Numbered from the stretch's first letter, positions 1 through 10,903 are shown. The stretch is 41,555 nt of DNA from Micromonospora yasonensis (GCF_026013475.1 NZ_JAPDPH010000044.1:1-41555); one strand, 5' to 3'. Made by a program: numbers and translations. The notes: generated from the sequence alone by a model not told the origin.

Positions 1-1274
1 AACGCGGTGAGCTTGGCCTCCCGCAGGGCCTGGCCGACCGCCTCGGCGAGGTCACGCAGCCGGGCCGGCCCGGCCTCCGGGCCGGCGTCGCCGCCCGGCC
101 CCGCGCCCTCCACCGCCGGGTCGTCGGCCCGGTGCCGGACGACCACACCGACCAGGTGCCGGCGGTCCAGCGTCACGCCGAGCGCCTTGGCCCGCAGCGC
201 CACCTCGTCGACCGGGCGGGAGTGGTCGATCAGGGCGGTGAGCAGGGTGCGGTGGATCTGCCGCTCCAGCCCCTCGGCGTCGCGCCGGATCAGCCGGCCG
301 AGGGCGAGGGTGGAGGCGGCCCGTTCGATCAGAATGGTGAGCCGGGTGGGCGGGATGAGCACGCCCTGCGGGCCGGGGCCCGCAGGCTCGGCCCCGGCGG
401 AGGCGGGCGGGACGCCGGGAATGCCGTCCGGGTCGGCGGCCTCCCCGCCGGCGACCGGGTGGCCGGTGACCGCCTGGGTGACCGCGGTGGAATCGTCCAG
501 GCCCGGGCGGTCGTCGAGCGCCGCCGAGAGGCGACCGGTGGTCAGCTCGCCGCCGGCCGGCCAGCGCAGCAGCAGCCGCCCCCAGTCCTGGCCGCGCGCC
601 CCGACGGTGGTCACCAGCCAGCCGCTGTCCGGGTCGTACGCGGTCCGCCCGGTGGGCCGGATCCGCCGCGAGTGCTGCTCCCAGCCGTCCAGCAGCAGCT
701 CGGCGCTCTCCCCCGCCGGGTCGTACGCGAGCACCTGCCGGGACAGGTTCTCCAGCACCACCGGGCAGCCGGACAGCTCGGCGGCCTGCCGGACCACCTC
801 GGCCGGCTCGGCGCCCTCCACGGACAGTTCGGTGAACCGCTGGTGGATCTCCTCGGTGGCGCGCAACTCGGTGAGCTGGGCGTCCACGATCAGCGCGTGC
901 ACCGCCTCGGTGATCCGGACGAACGGGGTGGCCCGGCGCAGCTCGACCAGGGGCAGCCCGCGCCGCTCGGCGGCGGCCGCCATCACCCGGGGCACCCCGC
1001 TGACGTAGCGGCGGCCCAGCTCCACCACCAGCCCCGAGACCCCGACGTCGGCCAGGTCACCGATGAACGCGCGCAGCCCCGCGTCGTCGGCGGGCAGCCC
1101 GATGCCGGTGGTCAGCACCAGTTCCCCGCCGCCGAGCAGGGTGGCGATGTCCGGCACCTCGGCCACATGCACCCAGCGGACCGGCCGGTCCAGGCCCGCG
1201 TCGCCGGCGACCAGGCGCGGGGCGCCGTGGCGCACCGGCACCAGGGCGAGCACCTCACGGACGGTAGGGAACAC
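1..1274 (-). CDS. PucR-family transcriptional regulator (3' part lies outside the window)
   Basis: The minus-strand frame is open from about 1283 to the window edge. It starts with the PucR N-terminal signature (FPTVREVLALVPV), followed by WVHVAEVPDIATLLGGGELV and VLTTGIGLP, as in purine-catabolism regulator-like proteins. About 424 residues are visible: the N-terminal PucR ligand domain (about 1-125), then a GGDEF-like middle region. The C-terminal HTH_30 that would bind DNA lies beyond position 1. Two in-frame GTG codons are possible, at 1283 and 1274. I prefer 1274, because the hexamer TAACGT (1282-1287) sits 7 nt upstream and no convincing Shine-Dalgarno exists, suggesting a leaderless mRNA; an AGGG 4 nt before 1283 keeps that start possible. 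It follows the polysaccharide lyase gene by about 60-70 bp on the same strand, but its target is unknown. PucR proteins usually control catabolic genes. Confidence 0.85.
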   Translation of the reverse strand, partial: MFPTVREVLALVPVRHGAPRLVAGDAGLDRPVRWVHVAEVPDIATLLGGGELVLTTGIGLPADDAGLRAFIGDLADVGVSGLVVELGRRYVSGVPRVMAAAAERRGLPLVELRRATPFVRITEAVHALIVDAQLTELRATEEIHQRFTELSVEGAEPAEVVRQAAELSGCPVVLENLSRQVLAYDPAGESAELLLDGWEQHSRRIRPTGRTAYDPDSGWLVTTVGARGQDWGRLLLRWPAGGELTTGRLSAALDDRPGLDDSTAVTQAVTGHPVAGGEAADPDGIPGVPPASAGAEPAGPGPQGVLIPPTRLTILIERAASTLALGRLIRRDAEGLERQIHRTLLTALIDHSRPVDEVALRAKALGVTLDRRHLVGVVVRHRADDPAVEGAGPGGDAGPEAGPARLRDLAEAVGQALREAKLTA

Positions 1275-1342
1275 GGGCGACACGTTACCCTGCGTCACCG
1301 CCGATCTCGATAGCCCTTGACCGGCGGCGCCACCCAACCGAC

Positions 1343-4156
1343 TCAGGACAGCTCCAGGACGGGCCGCCGTCGCCAGTCGGTGTGCTCCCGGGTGCCGAAG
1401 GTGACCGAGTTCGACGCCCCTTCCTCCAGGATTCGCAGCCGGATCGCGAGCTTGCGGTCGCTGCCGGAGAGCACGGCGTTGACCGCTGCGGTGACGTCGA
1501 GGTCCACCACCGTGCCGGCGGTCGGCGTGGCGACGGTTTTCGGCAGCGTTGCGGCCGTGGGGCGGTTGTTCCAGGTCAGCGTCGTCTCCTCCCAGTCGGC
1601 GGCGACCTGCGCCGCCTCCAGGGTGCAGGCGCCGCCGCCGGTGGACTCGGCGTACAGGCGGAGCCGGGCGAGCGTCACCGGCCCGGTCACGCCGGTCAGG
1701 TCCAGATGCAGGTACGCCTCGCGCCGGTAGTCGGCGTTCGCGTCCGCCTTGACGATCATGGTGGTGAGGCCGCCGTAGTTGTCGTCCGCGTAGCCGCCGC
1801 CCCGCACGTAGGTGTCGGCCTCGGGGCCAAGAACCGCCGCGGTGACCAGCTCGACGGTCGCGCCGCCGCTGGGCACGGTCACGGACAGCCAACCGATGCC
1901 ACTGGCGGTCACCGCCGCCGGAACCCCGTTCAGCCGTACCTTGGTGAGACCGGGGTGGTGGAAGGTGACCGTCGTGGGGCCCGGGTTCGGGTTGTGGATC
2001 CGGCCGCCCAGGCCGCGCATGGCGAGGCTGACGTCGGCGACGGACTGGAAGCCGAAGGTGTCCCAGGTGAAGGTGCGGCCCCGGCGGACCAGCCAGTACG
2101 CCGGCGTCCCACCGGACAGGCGGAACAGGCAGGCGAGCCCGCGCCAGGACATCCCGGCGGTGGTGAGGGTCCCGGTGCCCCGGGACTCGCAGGCGTGGTC
2201 GGTGACGCCGGAGGGGTGGGTGACCTGGGCGCCGGTCCACCCGGCGCCGGTGATCCGGCTCAGCTGCGCCCGCGGGTGCCCCGCCTGGTCGTACGGGAAC
2301 AACAGGGTGACCACGTTCGCGGCGCCGGCCCCGTCGGTCGGGTACACGCACTGGAGATAGCGGCCCGGGTCCTTGTTCGAGACCCATGCCTCGGCGAGCG
2401 GACCGGAGCGGACGATGACGTTGCTCGGCGCCGTGCCGAGGACGACCGACAGGCCGACCCCGTTGCTGGTGCAGGGATTGACGTCGATGGTGGCGGCGTA
2501 GTGGGTGAGGGCCTCGACGACTGCGGGGTCGGTACGGGAGTTCGGGTGCCAAGCCACGCTGGCCGAGCCGCCGCTGCTGCCGCCGCGCACCTCGTCGAAG
2601 ACCACCCAGTAGCCCTGGTGCTGCTGGTCGGGGTGGACGAGGACCAGGCTGCGCAGGTGCTGTACGCCGTTGGGGAGGGCGTCGCCGGAGTCGCCGCACG
2701 CGTAGTCCACTGGGCCGGGCAGGAGCGACTCGACGATGCCACCGCCGGGAAGCCGCCCGGGGGTGAGCTGGTGGTCGTTCGACGTCGGCGGGTCGGTGTC
2801 CGCAAAGCTCGTGGCGTAGTCCACCAGAACCGTGTTGTTGACGATCGCCCGTCGCGCGATGACCTCATAGCTGAATCCGGCCACCGCGGTGCCGTAGCCG
2901 GCGTACCCGGAGTTGCGCAGAACGTGCTCGCCGTACGCCGTCAGGTGCAGGGCGTTGGTGTCCTTGTGCTGATGCTCGACCGCGGTATCGCTGGTGGGAT
3001 TCCACAGCGCGCCGGCGAGCGCCAGCGGCGACGTACTGGCCTGGAGGAACCATGCTCCGGCGCCGGGGAAGACCCGGCTCGGCACCGTGGTGTCCGTCGC
3101 CGGCACCTCGGTGGTCAGCACGTAGGTGGTGATCAGCGGGAGCGTCTCGGAGGCCGGTACGCCGCGCAGGCTCCAGGCGGCGTGGGCCGCGGCGACCGGC
3201 CCGAACCGGTGCGCGCTCCAGGTCCGGCCGGTCCGGTGCACCGTGCCCCGCTCGGTCCAACTGTCCCCGAAGGTGTACTCACCACGATCCGGATGCGCGC
3301 CGAGGCGCAGCACCGGCGTGGTCAGGTAGCCGGCGTAATGCTCCATGACCCGCACGTACTGCGGGTCGGTGTAGAAGTCGTGCCGGCCGATCCGGGTGAG
3401 CACGTCGACGAAGAACGACTTACTGTCCCGGTCCCCCGCCGAGCCGAGCCGGTTGCCGGCGTAGGTGGCGCCCGTCAGGTAGACGCCGTCGGCGGAGGTC
3501 AGGTTGTCGATGTGGGTCAGCGTCTGGGCGAGCGACTCGTCCAGCCGGGCGCTGTCGCCGGCGTAGGCCGCCCAGATGCCGTATCCGCCGATGCGCGCCG
3601 CCTGCCAGTTGCCATTGTTGCGGTAGAGGTAGAACCAGCCCGCCGCATCGGCCAGCGTCGCCTCGGCGGCGGCGCGCTGCGTCGCGCTGAGGTCGTTGAC
3701 GATGACGTCCAGCCCGAGCACCAGGTGGAACAGGGCGCTGGACGGCGGGACGACCCCCTCCCAGTTCGCGGTGTCCAGGTACGGGCGCACCTCGGTGCGG
3801 TAACGGTCGATCAGGCCCAGCAACGTCGCCCGGTGCAGCGCGGCGTCGACCGGGTCGAGGATGTAGGCCAGGGAGGCGGCGCCGGCGATCTGCGACATCC
3901 GGGTGGCCCGCTTGGCCACGTTCGGCTCCTCCGCCGGGGTGGGGCAGGGCTGTCGGGCCAGGTCCGCGGCGGCGCTGCGCCAGCCGCGCCACGGCTCCTG
4001 GCCTGCCCGGGCACGCAGGTCGACGTATTCGCCATCGCTGACCAGCAGGAACGGGTGCGCCACCGCGCCCGAGGCGGTGCGCGGGATCGCGAAACCCGCG
4101 ACACTTCCGGCCGCCGCCAGAACCACCCCACGCAGCAGCTGCCGCCGCTTGACCAT
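1343..4156 (-). CDS. Secreted heparinase II/III-like polysaccharide lyase with C-terminal DNRLRE domain
   Basis: This 937-aa protein starts at ATG 4156 behind GGGGGA. It carries a twin-arginine-type signal (KRRQLLRG, then a hydrophobic stretch ending in TASGA, about 1-31), so export by Tat is likely. Residues about 60-370 resemble the alpha-helical barrel of alginate/heparinoid lyases. Residues about 380-640 match the heparinase II/III beta-sandwich, with the His-rich segment EHQHKDTNALHLTAYGE. The last 160 residues, beginning GPEADTYVRGGGYADDNYGG, form a DNRLRE (CBM96-like) domain typical of secreted actinobacterial carbohydrate enzymes. Family knowledge supports eliminative cleavage of uronic-acid polysaccharides, but the substrate cannot be read from the sequence. 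It is followed on the same strand by a PucR-type regulator. Confidence 0.85.
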   Translation of the reverse strand: MVKRRQLLRGVVLAAAGSVAGFAIPRTASGAVAHPFLLVSDGEYVDLRARAGQEPWRGWRSAAADLARQPCPTPAEEPNVAKRATRMSQIAGAASLAYILDPVDAALHRATLLGLIDRYRTEVRPYLDTANWEGVVPPSSALFHLVLGLDVIVNDLSATQRAAAEATLADAAGWFYLYRNNGNWQAARIGGYGIWAAYAGDSARLDESLAQTLTHIDNLTSADGVYLTGATYAGNRLGSAGDRDSKSFFVDVLTRIGRHDFYTDPQYVRVMEHYAGYLTTPVLRLGAHPDRGEYTFGDSWTERGTVHRTGRTWSAHRFGPVAAAHAAWSLRGVPASETLPLITTYVLTTEVPATDTTVPSRVFPGAGAWFLQASTSPLALAGALWNPTSDTAVEHQHKDTNALHLTAYGEHVLRNSGYAGYGTAVAGFSYEVIARRAIVNNTVLVDYATSFADTDPPTSNDHQLTPGRLPGGGIVESLLPGPVDYACGDSGDALPNGVQHLRSLVLVHPDQQHQGYWVVFDEVRGGSSGGSASVAWHPNSRTDPAVVEALTHYAATIDVNPCTSNGVGLSVVLGTAPSNVIVRSGPLAEAWVSNKDPGRYLQCVYPTDGAGAANVVTLLFPYDQAGHPRAQLSRITGAGWTGAQVTHPSGVTDHACESRGTGTLTTAGMSWRGLACLFRLSGGTPAYWLVRRGRTFTWDTFGFQSVADVSLAMRGLGGRIHNPNPGPTTVTFHHPGLTKVRLNGVPAAVTASGIGWLSVTVPSGGATVELVTAAVLGPEADTYVRGGGYADDNYGGLTTMIVKADANADYRREAYLHLDLTGVTGPVTLARLRLYAESTGGGACTLEAAQVAADWEETTLTWNNRPTAATLPKTVATPTAGTVVDLDVTAAVNAVLSGSDRKLAIRLRILEEGASNSVTFGTREHTDWRRRPVLELS

Positions 4157-4227
4157 GGCGTCCCCCGATCACGATCACCGTCAATGCGGGGAACGATAAC
4201 AAGGCGGCGGCGGGCGTGGGGGGCCCG

Positions 4228-5878
<1,651 letters not shown>

Positions 5879-5929
5879 CAGAACGACACCGGCCCGAGGC
5901 GGGCGCAGGTGCAGCACGTCCCGCAGGGG

Positions 5930-6751
5930 CTACCCGATGCCGAACGGTGGGTCGTCGCGACCCAGTTCCCAGAACGCCACCGCCGCAGCGGCGGCGACGT
6001 TCAACGAGTCCACCCCGCGCCGCATCGGGATGACCACCCGTACGTCGCTGGCGGACTGGGCCGCCGCGGTGAGGCCGGGGCCCTCGGCTCCCAGCAGCAG
6101 CGCCGCCCGCTCGCGCTGGGCCGGAGTCAACCGCTGGATCGGTACGGCGTCCGGAGCCGGCGTCATGGCAAGCACGGTGAAGCCCGCTTCCCGCACCTGG
6201 TCCAAACCCGCAGGCCAGCGTTCGAGCTTGGCGTACGGCACCGCGAAGACCTCCCCCATGCTGACCCGCACACTGCGCCGGTAGAGCGGGTCGGCGCAGG
6301 ACGGCGACAGCAGCACCGCGTCGATGCCGAGCGCGGCGGCCCCCCGGAAAACCGCGCCGAGGTTGGTGTGGTTGTTGACGTCCTCCAGGATCACCACCCG
6401 CCGGGCGGTGGCCAGCACCTCGGCGGCGTCGGGCAGCGGCTTGCGGCGGAACGAGGCGAGCACCCCGCGGTGCACGTGGAAGCCGGTGGCCCGCTGGAGC
6501 ACGTCGGGGGTGGCCGCGTAGACCGGGGCGTCCCCGGTGTCCAGGTCGGCGAGCTGGTCCACCCGCTTGGCGTCGACCAGGTACGACCGGGCCGGGTAGC
6601 CGGCCCGCAGCGCCCGCCGCAGCACCAGCTCCCCCTCGGCGATGAACAGGCCGTGCGGCGGCTCCCAGCGGGTCCGCAGCTCGACGTCGATGAGCGCGCG
6701 GTAGTCGGCGATCCGGTCGTCGTCGGGGTCGGTGATCTCGTGGACGGGCAC
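5930..6751 (-). CDS. SpoU/TrmH-family RNA 2'-O-methyltransferase
   Basis: This 273-aa cytosolic enzyme has the SPOUT trefoil-knot signature: motif 1 NNHTNLGAVFRGAAALG (126-142), motif 2 LLLGAEGPGL (218-227) and motif 3 IPMRRGVDSLNVAAAAAV (241-258). Its N-terminal region (about 1-100, with LRTRWEPPHGLFIAEG) is the substrate-RNA-binding extension of the TrmH family. SAM-dependent ribose 2'-O-methylation of rRNA or tRNA is expected, but the target base cannot be assigned. The start is GTG 6751, with CAGAAT (6758-6763) 6 nt upstream and no Shine-Dalgarno, so translation may be leaderless. argG lies 88 bp downstream behind its own promoter. A broken relative of this gene's 3' end lies on the far side of argG. 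Confidence 0.93.
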   Translation of the reverse strand: MPVHEITDPDDDRIADYRALIDVELRTRWEPPHGLFIAEGELVLRRALRAGYPARSYLVDAKRVDQLADLDTGDAPVYAATPDVLQRATGFHVHRGVLASFRRKPLPDAAEVLATARRVVILEDVNNHTNLGAVFRGAAALGIDAVLLSPSCADPLYRRSVRVSMGEVFAVPYAKLERWPAGLDQVREAGFTVLAMTPAPDAVPIQRLTPAQRERAALLLGAEGPGLTAAAQSASDVRVVIPMRRGVDSLNVAAAAAVAFWELGRDDPPFGIG

Positions 6752-6799
6752 CCGACGATTCTGCCCGGTCCGCGCGGCCGGCCCGGCGCGGCCCAGGCG

Positions 6800-7357
6800 T
6801 CACGCCCGGACGTAGCGCAGCAGCACCGACCGGCCGTCGAAGCCGCGGGTCTCCACCAGCCGCAGGTCCAGGCGCTCCTTGTCGGGAAAGACGGGGGTGC
6901 CGCCGCCCAGCACGACCGGGTGCACGACCACCTGGTACTCGTCGATCAGCCCCAGCTCGGTCAGCGCCGCCGCCGCGCCGGAGCCGCCGGTGAGCAGCAG
7001 TTCCCGGCCGGGCTGGGCCTTCAGCTCGGCCACCTCGGCGGCCAGGTCGCGGCCGATCACCCGGGCGCCGTACTCGGCGCTGTCCAGGGTGCGGGAGACG
7101 ACGATCTTCGGGGTACGCCGCCAGATCGGCGCGAACCGCAGGTTGTGCGGGTGCTGCGACATCTCCTCGGCCCGCGGCCAGTAGTACGACATCAGGCCCC
7201 ACACCTTGCGGCCGTAGAGGAAGGCGTCGGCCCGGTCGGTCAGCTCGAGGGAGTACGCGGACAGCTCCGGGCTCATGGCCGGCCAGTCGAACTCGCCGTT
7301 CGGCCCCTCGATGAAACCGTCGACGGACTGGTGCACCCAGTAGATGAGCTTGCGCAT
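6800..7357 (-). CDS. Dihydrofolate reductase-family (RibD C-terminal-like) protein
   Basis: This 185-aa protein starts with RKLIYWVHQSVDGFIEGPNG and contains YGRKVWGLMSYYWP, the TPKIVVSRTL strand and LLLTGGSGAAAALTELGLIDE, then VVHPVVLGGGTPVF. This is the canonical fold of the RibD_C/YwjB-like dihydrofolate-reductase superfamily. These proteins bind NADPH and reduce pterin-like or unknown substrates. The family is often annotated as a deaminase/reductase, and the true substrate is not known. The start is ATG 7357 behind AGGAGGA. It lies on the minus strand 48 bp before the SpoU methyltransferase gene; co-transcription is possible, but that gene has its own -10-like hexamer. Nothing looks truncated. 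Confidence 0.88.
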   Translation of the reverse strand: MRKLIYWVHQSVDGFIEGPNGEFDWPAMSPELSAYSLELTDRADAFLYGRKVWGLMSYYWPRAEEMSQHPHNLRFAPIWRRTPKIVVSRTLDSAEYGARVIGRDLAAEVAELKAQPGRELLLTGGSGAAAALTELGLIDEYQVVVHPVVLGGGTPVFPDKERLDLRLVETRGFDGRSVLLRYVRA

Positions 7358-7486
7358 GATGTCCTCCTGCTCGGTGGCGCCCCGGCGGGCGCGCTCACCG
7401 GTGGGTCGGAGCCGCCCGACCGGATCCGACAGCCCTGGCGACTTTTTCTTCGGCGGATTTGCCCGGGCCGGTTAACGTCGCGAGTC

Positions 7487-8098
7487 GTGGCCCGCCCCGT
7501 GATGATCGCCCTGCTCGGTGTGGACGGCTCCGGCAAGAGCACGCAGGCCCGGGCCCTGGCCCGGCGGCTGACCGACCGGGGCGTGCCGGCGACGTACTTC
7601 GAGAACGCGGGCGGCCGGCCGCTGTGGAACCGGCTTGCCCGGGCGCTAGGCCGGGCGGACGGGGTGGCGCTGTTCGGCCGTACCCTCTATCCGGTGCTGG
7701 AGGCGACGGTGCGCGCGCTGGCGATGGCGCGCACGGTGCTGGTGGCCCGGCTGACCGGGCGGACGGCCGTGCTGGACCGGTGGACCTGGTGCCAGTACGT
7801 GATCATGGCGGCCCGCGGCGACCAGGGCCGGCGGGCGGTCCAGGCGGCGTACGCGCTGTTCCCGCGCCCGACGGTGGTCTGCCTCCTGGCGACCTCGCCC
7901 CCGGTGGCGCAGCGGCGGGTGGCGGAACGCGGCATCGACACCGAGGAGCTGGCCCACCTGCGGGCGCTGGACGCGGCCTACCGGGCGCTGCCGGAGTACG
8001 CGTCGTTCGTGGTGCTCGACGGGGACGGCGGCCGGGAGGAGGTGGCGGCGGCACTGGACCGCATCGTGTCGCCGCTGGTCGGCAGCCGATCGCGGTAG
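7487..8098 (+). CDS. Thymidylate kinase-like P-loop nucleotide kinase
   Basis: This 203-aa protein has the Walker A loop GVDGSGKSTQ (residues 11-20), an LDRWTW segment in the position of the DR(Y/F) motif of dTMP kinases, and a late VCLLATSPPVAQRRVAERG strand-helix that corresponds to the lid and LDV...A.R region. The family phosphorylates dTMP to dTDP. The NMP-site residues are not clearly those of housekeeping Tmk, so I call it only thymidylate-kinase-like. The start is GTG 7487, which lies 8 nt after TAACGT (7473-7478) without a Shine-Dalgarno; GTG 7499 and ATG 7502 are alternatives. Its stop codon TAG overlaps the putative -10 of the following GNAT gene. Confidence 0.82.
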   Translation: MARPVMIALLGVDGSGKSTQARALARRLTDRGVPATYFENAGGRPLWNRLARALGRADGVALFGRTLYPVLEATVRALAMARTVLVARLTGRTAVLDRWTWCQYVIMAARGDQGRRAVQAAYALFPRPTVVCLLATSPPVAQRRVAERGIDTEELAHLRALDAAYRALPEYASFVVLDGDGGREEVAAALDRIVSPLVGSRSR

Positions 8099-8108
8099 GT
8101 TGCGGATC

Positions 8109-8549
8109 ATGGACTACCGCCTGGAGGACCGGCTGCCCACGGTCGAGGAGTTCGTCGCGGTGACCACCGCGGTCGGGTGGACCGACGCGTACGACCCGGC
8201 GGCGATCCCCGCCTCGCTGGCCGCGTCGCTGCACGCGGTGGTGGCGGTCGAGGGCGACCGGGTGATCGGGCTGGGCCGGCTGGTCGGCGACGGGGCGATC
8301 TACTACTACCTGCAGGACCTCGCGGTGGTGCCGGAGCGGCAGCGGCGCGGGGTCGGCGCGGCGATCCTCGCCCGGCTGGAGGAGTGGATCGCCGGGCGGG
8401 GCTCGTCGCGCATTTTCGTCGGCCTGTTCGCGGCCGGTGAGTCGGTCAGCCTCTACCGCCGCTTCGGCTACGCCGTGCACGACGACCTGACCGGCATGTT
8501 CCGGGTCGGCCCGCGCTCGCTTCCCCGCGGCGGCGGCTCGAAGCGTTAA
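8109..8549 (+). CDS. GNAT-family N-acetyltransferase
   Basis: This 146-aa protein has the GNAT core: beta-4 YYYLQDLAVVPE followed by motif A RQRRGVGAAILARLEEWI, the acetyl-CoA pyrophosphate-binding Q/R-x-x-G-x-G/A loop, and a C-terminal LYRRFGYAVHDDLTGMFR motif B. The acceptor substrate is unknown. The start is ATG 8109. TAGGTT (8096-8101), which includes the stop codon of the upstream kinase, is 7 nt before it, so the gene may have its own leaderless promoter. The last codons and the TAA stop lie inside a GCGTTAAC-AGGGGCCCCT dispersed repeat. Confidence 0.9.
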   Translation: MDYRLEDRLPTVEEFVAVTTAVGWTDAYDPAAIPASLAASLHAVVAVEGDRVIGLGRLVGDGAIYYYLQDLAVVPERQRRGVGAAILARLEEWIAGRGSSRIFVGLFAAGESVSLYRRFGYAVHDDLTGMFRVGPRSLPRGGGSKR

Positions 8550-8600
8550 CAGGGGCCCCTTCTACTACCGGAGGCGTTAACAAGGGGCCCCTCCTTGCTG
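8543..8600. repeat. Dispersed intergenic repeat, AGGGGCCCCT palindrome type, copy 1
   Basis: Two direct units of GCGTTAAC followed by A/AA and GGGGCCCCT lie at 8543-8560 and 8574-8592, separated by TTCTACTACCGGAG. Each GGGGCCCC is self-complementary and the two can also pair with each other. The element fills the gap between the convergent GNAT (plus) and penicillin-binding-protein (minus) genes, so it may also serve as a bidirectional terminator. The first GCGTTAAC supplies the TAA stop of the GNAT gene. A second copy is at 18606-18653. Confidence 0.8.
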
Positions 8601-8601
8601 C

Positions 8602-10815
8602 TCAGCCCCGGCCGCGGCCCTGGAGCCAGCGCAGGATGTTTCCCGGCAGGTTCTGGTCCTGCTGCCGCTGTTGCGGCGGCTGTGGCTGCTGCGGGGTCGG
8701 CTGCGGCTGCGGGCGCTGCGGGTCGCCCGCCAGCTCCCGGCTGGGCGCGGTGAAGTCCTTCACCGGCTTGCCGTCCACCGCGGTCCGGATCGTCCGGGCG
8801 ACCGCGTCGATCACCCGGGCCTGCACGGCCGAGCCGACCAGGTCGGTGGAATCGTCCGGGTTCGCCGCGATGCCGGCGACCGCCACCTGCGGGGTGAACC
8901 CGACGAAGGTCTCGGTGGCGTTCTGCTCGGAGCTACCGGTCTTGCCGGCGACCGGCCGGCCGACGATCCGGTCCACCGAGGTGGCGGTGCCGCCGTTGCA
9001 CTGCCCGTACGCCGACTGCTGGCCGACCGGGCAGCGGGCCGCGTCGGTGGCCGCCCTGGCCACGTCGGTGTCCAGCACCTTCTTGCAGGAAGGCTGGCCG
9101 ACGGCCACCTTGTCGCCGTTGGCAGCGGTCACCGAGACCACCGGCAGCGGGGTGCAGTACGTCCCCTCGGCGGCCACGGTCGCGTACGCGTTGGCCAGGT
9201 CGAGCGGGGTGGTGGCGGCCACGCCGAGGGTGAAGGCGCCCCAGTTCTCGGCGTCGTTCTTCGCGAAGTCTGCGTCGGCGCCGGCCCGGAAGGTGATGCC
9301 GAGCCGCTGCGCCATCTCCACCACCTTGTCCTCGCCGACCTGTTCGGCCAGCCAGACGAAGTAGGTGTTCACCGAGCGGCCGAAGCCGTCCCACATCATC
9401 CGGTAGCCGTCCATCCACTGCGGGTTCGCGTTGGCCGGGCACCACTTGCCGTCGCAGTTGCCGTCGGCGTCGGAGGAGTAGCGGGTGGGCAGCTTCGCCG
9501 GGGCGTCGAAGCCGGTGGCGAGCGGCTTGCCGGCCTCCAGCGCGGCGAGCATGGTGAACAGCTTGAAGGTCGAGCCCGCCTGGTAGCCGGTGACGCTGTC
9601 CCCGCCGGAGATCAGCGGGTTGACGGTGTTCGGGTGGTTGGCCTGCCCGGCCGGGTTGGCGGCCAGGCTGTAGTGCCGGTTGACCGCCATGGCGAGCACC
9701 CGGCCGGTGCCCGGCTCGACCGCGGCGACCGGCAGGGCGCGCTTGTTGTCGTACCCGTAGACCTTGGTGGCCTGCTGCTGCGCGGTCTGCTGGATCTTCG
9801 GGTCCAGCGTGGTGATCACGGTGTAGCCGCCCCGGCGCAGCGCCTGCTCACGCTCCTTGACGGTGTTGCCGAAGGCCGGCTGGGTTAGCCACCACTGGCG
9901 CAGGTAGTCGCAGAAGAAGCCCCAGTCGTCGTGCCCCTGGGCGACCGCGGTGCAGCCGTTGGGCTGCGCGGTCGGGCGCAGGGTCAGCTTCTCCGCCTTG
10001 GCCGCGGCGGCCTGCTCGGCGGTGATCGCGTGGGTCGCGACCATCGAGTCGAGCACGTACGCCCGGCGGGCGAGCGCCTTGTTCTTGTCCCCGTCGATCG
10101 GGCTGTACTCGTCGGGCGACTGGACCAGGCCGGCGAGCAGGGCCGCCTCGCCCAGGGTCAGGTCGGCCGGCGCCTTGCCGAAGTAGCGCTGGCTGGCCGC
10201 GGCGACGCCGTACGCCCCGGAGCCGAAGTAGGCGATGTTGAGGTAGCGGTTGAGGATCTCGTCCTTGCTGAGGGTCTTCTCCAGGGCGCCCGCGTACCGG
10301 ATCTCCTGGATCTTGCGCCCGACGGTCTGCTCGGTGGCGGCCTGCCGCTCCGCCGCGGTACGGGTGGGGTCGGTCTTGAGCACGTTGCGGACGTACTGCA
10401 TGGTCAGCGTGGAGCCGCCCTGCTCGGTGCCGCGACCCTTGACGTTCGCGACCAGCGCCCGGGCGATGCCCCGCAGGTCGGCGCCGCCGTGCTGGTAGAA
10501 GCGGCGGTCCTCGGCCGCGACGATCGCCTGCCGCATCACCGGCGCGATCTCCGCCAGCGGCACGTCGGTGCGGTTGACGTCGTAGAACGTGGTGATCAGG
10601 GTCTTGCCGTCGTTGGCGTAGAGGTAGGAGCGCTGTGGCTGCGCGGGGGTGCGCAGCGCGTCGGGCAGCTCCGTGTACGCGCCGAGGACCGACTTGGTGA
10701 CGAACCCGCCGAGCAGGTTGCCGGGGAGCGCGGCGACCGCGAGGGCGAGCCCGGCGAGGACGCCGGCGAGCAGCACGGTGAAGAGCCGCGACAGCGGCGA
10801 CCGGGGAGACGGCAT
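8602..10815 (-). CDS. Bifunctional (class A) penicillin-binding protein, transglycosylase/transpeptidase
   Basis: This 737-aa inner-membrane enzyme polymerises lipid II glycan strands and cross-links their peptides. Its one N-terminal membrane anchor is at about 11-36. The GT51 domain shows AEDRRFYQHGG (101-111) with the catalytic Glu, and GGSTLTMQ (133-140). The transpeptidase domain shows STFK (415-418), SVN (481-483) and KTG (625-627). The C-terminal 40 residues are a Pro/Gln-rich tail (QRPQPQPTPQQPQPP). ATG 10815 (CTGGGG upstream) is preferred over an in-frame TTG at 10845. Its 3' end touches the dispersed repeat. Upstream the minus strand holds a palindrome AACTGACAGTT in a 58-nt spacer after the membrane-protein gene, with which it may be co-transcribed. 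Confidence 0.97.
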   Translation of the reverse strand: MPSPRSPLSRLFTVLLAGVLAGLALAVAALPGNLLGGFVTKSVLGAYTELPDALRTPAQPQRSYLYANDGKTLITTFYDVNRTDVPLAEIAPVMRQAIVAAEDRRFYQHGGADLRGIARALVANVKGRGTEQGGSTLTMQYVRNVLKTDPTRTAAERQAATEQTVGRKIQEIRYAGALEKTLSKDEILNRYLNIAYFGSGAYGVAAASQRYFGKAPADLTLGEAALLAGLVQSPDEYSPIDGDKNKALARRAYVLDSMVATHAITAEQAAAAKAEKLTLRPTAQPNGCTAVAQGHDDWGFFCDYLRQWWLTQPAFGNTVKEREQALRRGGYTVITTLDPKIQQTAQQQATKVYGYDNKRALPVAAVEPGTGRVLAMAVNRHYSLAANPAGQANHPNTVNPLISGGDSVTGYQAGSTFKLFTMLAALEAGKPLATGFDAPAKLPTRYSSDADGNCDGKWCPANANPQWMDGYRMMWDGFGRSVNTYFVWLAEQVGEDKVVEMAQRLGITFRAGADADFAKNDAENWGAFTLGVAATTPLDLANAYATVAAEGTYCTPLPVVSVTAANGDKVAVGQPSCKKVLDTDVARAATDAARCPVGQQSAYGQCNGGTATSVDRIVGRPVAGKTGSSEQNATETFVGFTPQVAVAGIAANPDDSTDLVGSAVQARVIDAVARTIRTAVDGKPVKDFTAPSRELAGDPQRPQPQPTPQQPQPPQQRQQDQNLPGNILRWLQGRGRG

Positions 10816-10903
10816 GCACCCCAGGATTACCGCGAATGCCGCCAACCGGCCAGTTCGCCAGGCAACTGTCAGTTACCTCACGGCGATCTCTCAGCTACCG
10901 AGG

